A stretch of 6,014 nucleotides of DNA from positions 1 through 6,014 of the forward strand of contig JAICMT010000109.1 of the NCBI GenBank assembly GCA_025929125.1, read 5' to 3'. Both the position numbers and the translations under genes were made by a program. Below the pieces are notes generated by a model, which worked only from the letters and a program-made list of their open reading frames with translations, did not search any database and was not told the origin of the DNA. Positions 1-5,841 of the stretch are shown piece after piece. Every line of letters starts with the position of its first letter. The first letter of the stretch is position 1. Origin of the DNA: Acidobacteriaceae bacterium. Lineage in GTDB: Bacteria; Acidobacteriota; Terriglobia; Terriglobales; Acidobacteriaceae.

Positions 1-195
1 AAAATCCTGGGCCTCGCGCGTCCACGGCTGCAGCCGATACTCATTCAGCAGCATCTTTTGGCGCTCCACCCACTCGCCCCACGCCTTCTTCGACACGTTT
101 TTATAAATCTTCTGCCCAAAATCCGAATCGAACGGCGGCTCGTCCAGACCTTCCATCTCCTGCTTGTACTTCGTGCAAAACACCATGTGCGCCAT
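1..195 (-). CDS. yggX: YggX-like probable Fe(2+)-trafficking protein (N-terminal 65 residues, cut by window edge)
   Basis: The fragment reads MAHMVFCTKYKQEMEG at its start, then a DEPPFDSDFGQKIY stretch, NVSKKAWGEW and KMLLNEYRL. This is the layout of the small YggX family: a Cys at position 7, a Gly-x-x-Ile-Tyr segment, Ser-Lys-x-Ala-Trp and a Met-Leu-(I/L)-Asn-Glu helix. Family members are about 90 residues, so roughly the last quarter is missing beyond position 1. Known members are cytoplasmic proteins linked to Fe(II) handling and to protection of iron-sulfur clusters during oxidative stress; in enterobacteria the conserved Cys7 is important for this, and it is present here. The start at 195 is preferred because AGGAG lies nine bases upstream; the internal Met4 would shift the conserved Cys off position 7. 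The gene starts 39 bp after the RNase R stop in the same direction, so it is probably in the same operon. Family assignment is firm; the function in this organism is inferred. Confidence 0.9.
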   Translation of the reverse strand, partial: MAHMVFCTKYKQEMEGLDEPPFDSDFGQKIYKNVSKKAWGEWVERQKMLLNEYRLQPWTREAQDF

Positions 196-204
196 TGCCA
201 GGTT

Positions 205-209
205 CTCCT
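205..209 (-). promoter_or_regulatory. Ribosome binding site of the YggX-like gene
   Basis: AGGAG on the minus strand, nine bases before the ATG at 195. It sits inside the 39-bp gap after the RNase R stop and decides between the two possible Met starts (codons 1 and 4). No terminator or separate promoter is visible in this gap. Confidence 0.7.
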
Positions 210-234
210 GAATCATCTTCGATTGTAACGGGCC

Positions 235-3075
235 TCACTTCCGTTTGCGCTTTGTGCGGTGCTCCCCCTTCCTGCGGCCCGCATCCTTTTGCCCGCCTTC
301 GCGCTGCCCGTCACCTGCGACCTGCTTCGCTTTGCCCCGCTTCGCCCTCGGCACATAGGTCACCGTCCCTTCCGGAAGCTTGCGTTCTACGGCTTTCTTC
401 GCCTCTCGGGGACTGGGCTCTTCCCGCACCAGCGCAAACTGCAGCCTCCGGTTCTGGCGGTCGATCCGGTCCAGCAGCACTCGCACTCGCTGCCCAATGC
501 GAAACCCCTTCCCCGTCCGCGCGCTCACAATTTGCCGGTCGGTTTCGCGAAACACAAATCGCTCGTCGCTGCCCCACGCTCCCAGGGTTGCAATCGGCAC
601 CAGCCCTTCGACGAACAGCTCGTCCAATTCCACAAAAAATCCATACTTCGTGCACGACAGAATAATTCCGCTGAAGTCTTCACCGATGCGGCTTTCCATG
701 AAGCGCATCTTCTTCCACTCCATCAGTTCGCGTTCCGCATCGTCGGCGCGTCGCTCCGCCTGGCTGGACTCCGCCGCAATCGCCGCCAGCTCGCTCTCCG
801 GCACCGGTTCCCATGCATAGCCGGCGCGTCCTTCGCGCTCCTGCCCGTCGCGCATTGCCTTGCGAGCTCGTCTGCGCCCGGGCCCAAGCGACGCCTGCTC
901 CACTGCCTCTCGCCAGGGCTGCGGATCGGTGCTCAGGATCGCCCCGCCTCGCGGATCGGCGCCACTCTCCAGTAGCGCACGCACCAGCCGGTGCACCATC
1001 AGGTCGGGATACCGCCGGATCGGCGACGTGAAGTGCGTGTAGCAGGGGCTCGCCAGGGCGAAGTGCCCTTCGTTCTTCTCGCTGTACTTCGCCTGTTTCA
1101 GCGAGCGCAGCATCAGGTAGCTCAGAATCCGTTCCTCCGGCTTGCCCGCAATCTTCTCCGTCAGCTTCTGATACATCTGCGGACTCACCGGAATCGACTC
1201 CGCCACCTCATGCACCTGGGGCGCGCGCCCATCGGCACGGCCTGCGTTGCGGCGGGCATCTCTGCGGTCGGCGCGCATCGTCATCTGCTTCACCGGCAGG
1301 CTCGCCAACCCCAACGAGTAGCCAAACGCGCTCGCTGTCTCCTCGAAATCCACAATCCGCTTTGGGTCGGGCATCTCGTGGATCCGGTAGATCCCCGGAA
1401 TCCTGTTCTGCTCAATCCACGTCGCCACGCACTCATTCGCGCTCAGCATGAACTCTTCAATCAGCCGGTGCGACCACCCACGCTCTGACCGCACAATCGA
1501 CAGCATGTTGCCGCCCGGATCGAACTCGATCACCGGCTCCGGCAGATCAAAGTCAATCGAGCCGCGCCGCTTCCGCTTCGCATTCAGCTTCAGCGCCAGC
1601 TCATACATTCGGTCGAACTCGGCTACAAGTTCGCGAAACTCCGCCCGCACCGCCTTGTCCCCATCCAGAATCGACTGCACCTGTGTGTACGTCATCCGCC
1701 GCGCGCTGCGAATCACTCCCTCGCACACCTCGTATCCCAGAATCTCGCCACGCTCATCCACTTCCATCACGCAGCTCAGCACCAGCCTGTCCTCATCCGG
1801 CCTCAGGCTGCACATTCCGCTGGAGAGCTGTTGCGGCAGCATCGGCACTGCACGGTCCGGAAAATAAACGCTGGTGCCGCGCAGCCGCGCCTCCAGATCC
1901 AGCGCCGTGCCCGGCAGCACATACGCGCTCACGTCGGCGATATGCACCTGCAGCTCCCAGTTGCCGTTGGCCAGCTCCCGCACCATTACCGCATCGTCGA
2001 AGTCCCGCGCCGTCTCGCCATCGATGGTCACGATCGGCAGCCCGCGAAAATCGCGTCGCCGCGGACCGAGTTCCACTCGCGTCTGCTCCGCCGCCTTCGC
2101 CGCCTCCGCCAGCACATTCGCCGGAAACACATGCGGCAGATGGTGCTTGCGGATCACGATCTCCACGTCCACCCCGAACGCGTCCGGCGGCCCCAGCACT
2201 TCGATCACCCGCCCCTTCGCCGGTCGTCCCGGAGCAGGGAAGTCGGTGATCTCCACATCCACCGCCAGCCCTTCCATCCAGTCATGCCGGCCCGCGCGCT
2301 CTGGATCGTCTTCTTCGGCGGACCACTTCCGCACCTGCGTCTGCGCCTCTTCTCCCAACACTCGGTGCGGCGTCTGCTTCGGAACCGGCGCCACCTCCGC
2401 GCCCTCCGGAATCACAATCGCTCCGCCCCCCGGAGCTCCAGTCATCCGCTCATCCAGCGGAGTCACAAAGTTCGCGCCCACCGGCAGCCCACCATCCTCC
2501 CAAGCTCCGCGCCGTCTCATGCGCGCGTAATGGAAGATCCCCACCACCGTCGGATTGCGCCGGGTCAGAATTCGCGCCACCCGGCCCGATCGCCGCCCGT
2601 CCCGCCCGCGCGGAGCCTCGTCCACCAGCACCTCATCGCCCTGCATCGCGCCGTTCAGCTCACCCGGCGGAATAAACAAATCGTCCTCGCGGTTGGAGCT
2701 CCCGTTCGGCCGCACAAATCCGAACCCATCCCGATGCAGATCCAGCTTTCCCGCCACCAGCCGGTCGCGCGTGCCACCCACAGCCGCGCGCCCGCTGGCT
2801 GCGGTTCGGCCGCCATTCTCCCGAGCCCTCTGCGCAATTGCTGGATGAACCGTCTTTTCCGGAGCCGCACTCGGCAGCGCCCACTGCTCCGAGTCAGTCT
2901 TCACCAGCTCGCCACGAGCCGTCATCCGCGCCAGTTGCTCCAGCAACAGCCGCCGCTCGCGGCCACCGCCCAAGCCCAGCTCGCGTACCAGCTGCTTGTA
3001 TCCCGCACGCCCGCCGGAGCGCTCCACGCGGCGGATCAGCTCACGGTCGCTCTGCGGATAAGGAGTCTTCGCCAT
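235..3075 (-). CDS. rnr: Ribonuclease R (RNB-family 3'-5' exoribonuclease), 946 aa
   Basis: Processive 3'-5' hydrolytic exoribonuclease that degrades structured RNA in the cytoplasm and takes part in mRNA decay and RNA quality control. Domains by residue: winged-helix-like N-terminus (about 5-68), first cold-shock/OB domain (about 105-172, with DGFGFVRP and DDLFIPP), second OB region (about 176-310), RNB catalytic domain (about 338-700), S1 domain (about 797-884, with YGFFVELDELFVEGLV) and a Lys/Arg-rich tail (885-946). The metal-binding aspartates are intact in IDGETARDFDDAV (D352, D358, D360, D361), as are the RNA-clamping Tyr404 in VYFPDR and the HFTSPIRRYPDL motif (681-692). It is longer than E. 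coli RNase R (about 813 aa), partly because of two Arg-rich insertions near 599-620 and 703-760. The ATG at 3075 must be the start or very near it: an in-frame TAG lies two codons upstream and the next Met is residue 51. Only a weak AGAG precedes it, which suggests translation linked to the upstream gene 77 bp away. Confidence 0.97.
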   Translation of the reverse strand: MAKTPYPQSDRELIRRVERSGGRAGYKQLVRELGLGGGRERRLLLEQLARMTARGELVKTDSEQWALPSAAPEKTVHPAIAQRARENGGRTAASGRAAVGGTRDRLVAGKLDLHRDGFGFVRPNGSSNREDDLFIPPGELNGAMQGDEVLVDEAPRGRDGRRSGRVARILTRRNPTVVGIFHYARMRRRGAWEDGGLPVGANFVTPLDERMTGAPGGGAIVIPEGAEVAPVPKQTPHRVLGEEAQTQVRKWSAEEDDPERAGRHDWMEGLAVDVEITDFPAPGRPAKGRVIEVLGPPDAFGVDVEIVIRKHHLPHVFPANVLAEAAKAAEQTRVELGPRRRDFRGLPIVTIDGETARDFDDAVMVRELANGNWELQVHIADVSAYVLPGTALDLEARLRGTSVYFPDRAVPMLPQQLSSGMCSLRPDEDRLVLSCVMEVDERGEILGYEVCEGVIRSARRMTYTQVQSILDGDKAVRAEFRELVAEFDRMYELALKLNAKRKRRGSIDFDLPEPVIEFDPGGNMLSIVRSERGWSHRLIEEFMLSANECVATWIEQNRIPGIYRIHEMPDPKRIVDFEETASAFGYSLGLASLPVKQMTMRADRRDARRNAGRADGRAPQVHEVAESIPVSPQMYQKLTEKIAGKPEERILSYLMLRSLKQAKYSEKNEGHFALASPCYTHFTSPIRRYPDLMVHRLVRALLESGADPRGGAILSTDPQPWREAVEQASLGPGRRRARKAMRDGQEREGRAGYAWEPVPESELAAIAAESSQAERRADDAERELMEWKKMRFMESRIGEDFSGIILSCTKYGFFVELDELFVEGLVPIATLGAWGSDERFVFRETDRQIVSARTGKGFRIGQRVRVLLDRIDRQNRRLQFALVREEPSPREAKKAVERKLPEGTVTYVPRAKRGKAKQVAGDGQREGGQKDAGRRKGEHRTKRKRK

Positions 3076-3152
3076 GCTCTAAAAATACGCGTCCGGGTTC
3101 CAGGCACGCCGTGCGAATCGGATATGCGCCTTCGCGCTCACTTCGCTCGGCG

Positions 3153-4004
3153 CTACTTCGCAGAGCAGCACGGAGCGCCTGCCGCACCTGCCGGTTGCTG
3201 CAGCATCTTTACCGCCTGCTCCAGCGTCGTGTCCGGCGGCACCTGGGTAAACTCCGAGTTCACCTCGTCCTGCTGCTGCCCAATCGTCTTGAAGAACAGC
3301 GCGTGCCCGTCGATGTGCACGTGCGTTTCCGTAATCTGCCACAGTCCCGGCGCTACTTCGCGGCGCTCTATATCGAAGTGGCTCCCGGTGTGAATCCTCG
3401 CCAGCAAGCCCCACCCGATTGTCACATCATCCATCAGCCGTCCCGTAAACGACTTGATCCGGTGCGCCGGCTTGGACACCACCAGCTTCCCCGTCATCGC
3501 GCTCATCACGCGCGACTCCATGGTTGGTGGGTCGAAATCCGGATTCGGCTGGTACGACATCGAGATCGCATCTCCCGCCTCGTTCTCGATCTTCCAGTCA
3601 AATGCCTCCGGCATCTGGGTCAGCAACTCGCGCGCGCTCTTGTCGTCGTGCAGTCCGTCGCGCCGCTGCTTGGCCTGCAGCGCCGTGTCGTGGATGAAGC
3701 GCTCGTTGTACGCGTCATCGGCTGCCAGCGTTTGCGCGGAGGCTGGGTGCCCCCGCTCCATCACGTGCCGCTTCACAGAGCCGTACTTCGTCTCCACCAC
3801 GGTGAAAACGTCGCCATTTGCCTCATGCTGCTGATATCTCCACCGCGTGTGGTCGTTATCGCTCGCCGCCAGCTCGGCATTCACAGCCTGCTGCACCACC
3901 GACTTCGCGTCCTGCGCGGCCGCCGCAGACGGCAAGCCAACCCACACTGCGACGCTCAACGCCCAACCCAGTACCGTCGTACACCGTGAAAGGCGTTTTA
4001 ACAT
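3153..4004 (-). CDS. Secreted protein of unknown function, 283 aa, with Sec signal peptide
   Basis: I do not recognise the family. The N-terminus has a basic start (MLKRLSR), a hydrophobic stretch (about 10-25) and a likely signal peptidase I site after the alanine run at 27-30 (before QD), so the mature protein should be periplasmic or exported. There is no lipobox Cys at the cleavage site. The mature part alternates polar and aromatic residues (HTRWRYQQHE at 52-61, DVFTVVETKYGSVKRHVMERG at 65-85, HFDIERREVAPGLWQITETHVHIDG at 209-233), which suggests a beta-rich fold with antiparallel strands, loosely like LolA/LppX-type periplasmic carriers; that fold idea is a guess. Residues 97-133 look helical and charged. 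The end is PCCSAK, with two adjacent cysteines. The start is supported by AAGGA four bases upstream. It is the first gene of the probable operon with RNase R and the YggX-like gene. It is a real gene: the signal peptide, ribosome binding site and codon bias agree. Confidence 0.85.
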   Translation of the reverse strand: MLKRLSRCTTVLGWALSVAVWVGLPSAAAAQDAKSVVQQAVNAELAASDNDHTRWRYQQHEANGDVFTVVETKYGSVKRHVMERGHPASAQTLAADDAYNERFIHDTALQAKQRRDGLHDDKSARELLTQMPEAFDWKIENEAGDAISMSYQPNPDFDPPTMESRVMSAMTGKLVVSKPAHRIKSFTGRLMDDVTIGWGLLARIHTGSHFDIERREVAPGLWQITETHVHIDGHALFFKTIGQQQDEVNSEFTQVPPDTTLEQAVKMLQQPAGAAGAPCCSAK

Positions 4005-4008
4005 GCAA

Positions 4009-4013
4009 TCCTT
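4009..4013 (-). promoter_or_regulatory. Ribosome binding site of the secreted protein gene
   Basis: AAGGA on the minus strand, four bases before the ATG at 4004. It supports that start, which also gives a well-formed signal peptide. Confidence 0.6.
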
Positions 4014-4285
4014 TGGACGCGAAGTAGGCGCAATTGGTTGATACTACACAAATTCCACTCAGCTTAGCCGCGCCTCAACGCTACCCGCTGAATCCCTCAC
4101 ACGCCCCGCCACGACGACGAGCCGCAGACCGCCGGATCAATCAACAATTCGCAACGAGCCACCCGCAATGACGAACACCTCACCGTATACGCCACGCCTC
4201 TCCCCTGCGCTTCCTGTAAACAGCCGTCCACACGTGCAGAAATCTGCATTCCGCTAAGCCATTGATTCTCTTGGTTCACTAGCCG

Positions 4286-4313
4286 TTGGAATCCGGTCCC
4301 TCGATTGCATACT
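4286..4313 (+). promoter_or_regulatory. Candidate sigma70-like promoter of the Ig-like lipoprotein
   Basis: TTGGAA (4286-4291) and CATACT (4308-4313), 16 bases apart, each matching four of six consensus positions. Transcription would begin near 4320, giving a leader of about 20 bases before the ATG at 4341, which fits the ribosome binding site at 4332. Matches are moderate and Acidobacteria promoter rules are not well known to me, so this is tentative. Confidence 0.35.
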
Positions 4314-4331
4314 AAGCCCGTACAACAGCAC

Positions 4332-4336
4332 AGGAG
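4332..4336 (+). promoter_or_regulatory. Ribosome binding site of the Ig-like lipoprotein
   Basis: AGGAG four bases before the ATG at 4341. It favours that start over the in-frame ATG at 4305, which has no such site and would put 12 extra polar residues before the signal peptide. Confidence 0.75.
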
Positions 4337-4340
4337 ATCT

Positions 4341-5453
4341 ATGTACGTACGTCCAAGGCTCAGCGGTTTTCTTGCATGCCTCGCCATCGCCGTGGCCGGC
4401 TGTTCCAATCCCCGAGGGCTAGACTCTGTCGCCGTATCGCCCTCAAGTCAGTCTCTGGCTGTCACCCAGACAGTGCAGCTCACCGCGACCGGTACCTTCG
4501 GCAATGCCAACCATTCATCGACCCAGAACATTACCGGCGCCGTCACCTGGAGCTCGACCGTCCCAGCCGTGGCGACCGTCAACGGTTCGGGGCTCGTAAC
4601 CGCGGTCAGCCCCGGGACCGCGACCATCACCGCCGCCGCAACTGCTTTTAACGGACCGGTCAGTTCCAGCACGGTCATCACCGTCAACGGATCCAACACC
4701 AGTACCGGAGGAACTTCCGGCGGATCCGGATCAGGCGGTGGCACTGGAGGCAGCGGCGGCAACATCGTCTCCCTCACCGTCATCCCCAGCGGCATCGCCT
4801 TCGGCTCACTTACGGAGAGTGGGCAGTTCCTCGCGATCGCCACTTTCTCCACGGCGCCCACCATCCGCGATGTCACCAACCAGGTCACCTGGCTCACCTC
4901 GGAACCCAATAAATTCCCGATAAGCAACAATGTTGCTAGCGGAGCCGCGGGAGCGGGCACCCAGAATGGAGGCGTAGTCACAGCCTATGCATCCAGTACC
5001 GGCAACGTGGGAGCCACCATAACGGCGGAAATGAAGGACTCCAACGGCTCGCTCGCCACCGCCACTGCGACCGTCGGATGCCCACTTGTTCTTCCCAACC
5101 CGCCGAGCACCCCAGGTTCGTGCTACCAGAACATCCCGCAGCTGCTATCGACGCTTACCGTCTACAACGAGGGCTTGAATCAGACAGGCTGGGAGCTCAC
5201 CGCCCCCTCAGCGACGGGCACGCCGAGCGTCATCCACTGCGGCCCGGGCTTCGGGTCGACAAGCTCGGTCTGCACCGCAACGTATCCGTTGGGCACCACG
5301 GTTACCATCACCGCTCCAGCAATCAATGGCGTTAACTTCGGCGGCTGGTCGTCCAACTGCACCAACACCGGCACCGTTACTCAGGCCGGGCCCAACACCT
5401 GCACCATCAACCTGTCGGCCAGCGACGCCACCGTCGGCGCAATTTTCAATTAG
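4341..5453 (+). CDS. Lipoprotein with bacterial Ig-like (BIG2-type) domains and a C-terminal InlB-like repeat, 370 aa
   Basis: Probable surface or outer-membrane lipoprotein; partner or ligand unknown. The N-terminus is basic then hydrophobic and ends in a lipobox, AVAG followed by Cys21, the expected lipidation site. Residues about 28-116 form a BIG2-type Ig-like domain: VAVSPSSQSLAVTQTVQLTA, then VTWSSTVPAVATVNGSGLVTA and PGTATITA are the hallmark phrases. Residues 117-140 are a Gly/Ser/Thr linker. Residues about 142-246 look like a second, more divergent Ig-like unit (IVSLTVIPSG, QVTWLTSEPN, ATATATV). Residues about 265-370 resemble divergent InlB B-type repeats (GTTVTITAPAINGVNFGGWSSNC, closing with TVGAIFN), with Cys at 300, 311, 340 and 354 that could form disulfides. 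Such proteins usually act in adhesion or surface display, but nothing here shows a specific target. The 4341 start is chosen because of its ribosome binding site and because the signal peptide then begins directly. The gene is monocistronic: a strong terminator follows 22 bases after the stop. Confidence 0.9.
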   Translation: MYVRPRLSGFLACLAIAVAGCSNPRGLDSVAVSPSSQSLAVTQTVQLTATGTFGNANHSSTQNITGAVTWSSTVPAVATVNGSGLVTAVSPGTATITAAATAFNGPVSSSTVITVNGSNTSTGGTSGGSGSGGGTGGSGGNIVSLTVIPSGIAFGSLTESGQFLAIATFSTAPTIRDVTNQVTWLTSEPNKFPISNNVASGAAGAGTQNGGVVTAYASSTGNVGATITAEMKDSNGSLATATATVGCPLVLPNPPSTPGSCYQNIPQLLSTLTVYNEGLNQTGWELTAPSATGTPSVIHCGPGFGSTSSVCTATYPLGTTVTITAPAINGVNFGGWSSNCTNTGTVTQAGPNTCTINLSASDATVGAIFN

Positions 5454-5475
5454 CCCAGTTTTCCTTGCATAGCCT

Positions 5476-5504
5476 GACCGCCCTTCGGGGCGGTCGTTCT
5501 TTTT
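5476..5504 (+). terminator. Intrinsic terminator of the Ig-like lipoprotein gene
   Basis: A perfect 8-bp stem, GACCGCCC (5476-5483) and GGGCGGTC (5488-5495), closed by a TTCG loop. The closing C-G pair gives the extra-stable cUUCGg tetraloop. GTTC and five T (5500-5504) follow on the plus strand. On the minus strand no T-run follows the hairpin, so it should work only for plus-strand transcription. Confidence 0.92.
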
Positions 5505-5568
5505 GTAGGGACAATCCCGCCACTCTCGGCCGCCTGAAAAACTGTCAAGCCCTCGCGCTCAAAATATT

Positions 5569-5700
5569 TCATAACCGTCGCGCATTCAGCCACTTGCATT
5601 TCGGCTTGGATGTGACACGAGTTATGCTCCAACCGGTACAATTAAGGTATAGAGAGAAATCAAAGAGAGCAGTACAGGACCCAGCCAGGACAGCGCCCAT
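5569..5700 (-). CDS. Possible small ORF, 43 aa, unknown
   Basis: It starts MGAVLAGSCTALFDFSLYL and continues with a Trp, three more Cys-bearing or basic segments (SKPKCKWLNARRL) to a TGA. GAGGAG (5709-5714) lies eight bases before the ATG at 5700, a better site than that of RNase R. Against it: it is short, has no family I recognise, uses rarer codons (CTA, TTA, ATA) than its neighbours, and overlaps a promoter-like element on the other strand. It may be a chance ORF or a decayed gene remnant. Confidence 0.2.
   Translation of the reverse strand: MGAVLAGSCTALFDFSLYLNCTGWSITRVTSKPKCKWLNARRL
5612..5642 (+). promoter_or_regulatory. Orphan promoter-like element
   Basis: GTGACA (5612-5617, five of six matches to TTGACA) and TACAAT (5637-5642, five of six matches to TATAAT) with a 19-base spacer, slightly long. 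The expected start would be near 5650, in a purine-rich stretch. No convincing plus-strand gene lies downstream before the convergent membrane gene, so its target, if real, would be a small RNA or an antisense transcript. Confidence 0.35.
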
Positions 5701-5841
5701 CGTGGTCACTCCTCAGCTCACAACTCCTTTTGTTTTCTCGATTTTAGCTATAAGTCCCGGTCGCTCAATAGTTTACCGCCACAACCCTCCCGCAAGCCAC
5801 TGAAATTGCGCCACTTCCGCCCAAAATAGGGTAGGGGGTAG

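Larger units (their letters stand above)
4005..4340. other. Divergent intergenic region (336 bp)
   Basis: This stretch separates the minus-strand operon from the plus-strand lipoprotein gene, so it should hold both promoters. For the minus strand the best -10-like hexamer is TAGTAT (4041-4046), 36 bases before the ATG at 4004, but no good -35 lies at the right distance. For the plus strand a TTGGAA / CATACT pair is listed separately. The middle (about 4090-4260) has no tRNA-like fold, no convincing ORF and no tandem repeat. A 103-codon minus-strand open frame crosses it, but it runs into the lipoprotein gene and resembles no protein I know. A small palindrome at 4235-4248 is the only clear symmetric element. 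Confidence 0.6.
5505..5841. other. Intergenic region between convergent genes (337 bp), no convincing gene
   Basis: The left gene ends by a terminator at 5504 and the right gene ends on the opposite strand at 5842, so no promoter is needed here for either. Even so, a promoter-like element occurs at 5612-5642 on the plus strand and a short minus-strand ORF with a good ribosome binding site at 5569-5700. The base composition is more AT-rich than the coding parts (for example 5560-5575 and 5640-5670). No tRNA, no tandem repeat and no transposon ends were seen. No clear terminator for the minus-strand membrane gene was found. Confidence 0.55.

Noticed and set aside
1831..3393. Long 520-codon plus-strand open frame opposite RNase R
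   Set aside because: It lies antisense to a gene with all RNase R motifs intact. Its translation is Arg/His/Pro-rich low-complexity sequence typical of the reverse strand of GC-rich genes, and it crosses into the next gene.
2838..3989. 383-codon plus-strand open frame opposite the secreted protein gene
   Set aside because: Same reason: rich in Arg, His and Pro with no recognisable domain, spanning two minus-strand genes that have a signal peptide and catalytic motifs respectively.
4097..4408. 103-codon minus-strand open frame in the divergent intergenic region
   Set aside because: It overlaps the lipoprotein start, has no good ribosome binding site that I can see and its residues show no family pattern.
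4690..4760. Gly/Ser-coding repeat-like DNA in the lipoprotein gene as a separate repeat element
   Set aside because: The repetitiveness is explained by the Gly/Ser linker codons; there is no regular DNA repeat unit.
4448..4981. 177-codon minus-strand open frame inside the lipoprotein gene
   Set aside because: The plus strand here encodes a clear BIG2-type domain and Gly/Ser linker; the minus frame is a Val/Pro-rich shadow of it.
5450..5641. 63-codon minus-strand ORF overlapping the terminator
   Set aside because: It reads through the hairpin and ends inside the lipoprotein stop region; no Shine-Dalgarno sequence stands before it. It may be chance or a decayed repeat.
5465..5803. 112-codon plus-strand ORF after the lipoprotein gene
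   Set aside because: Its start precedes and reads through the strong terminator hairpin at 5476-5504, and no ribosome binding site or family pattern supports it.
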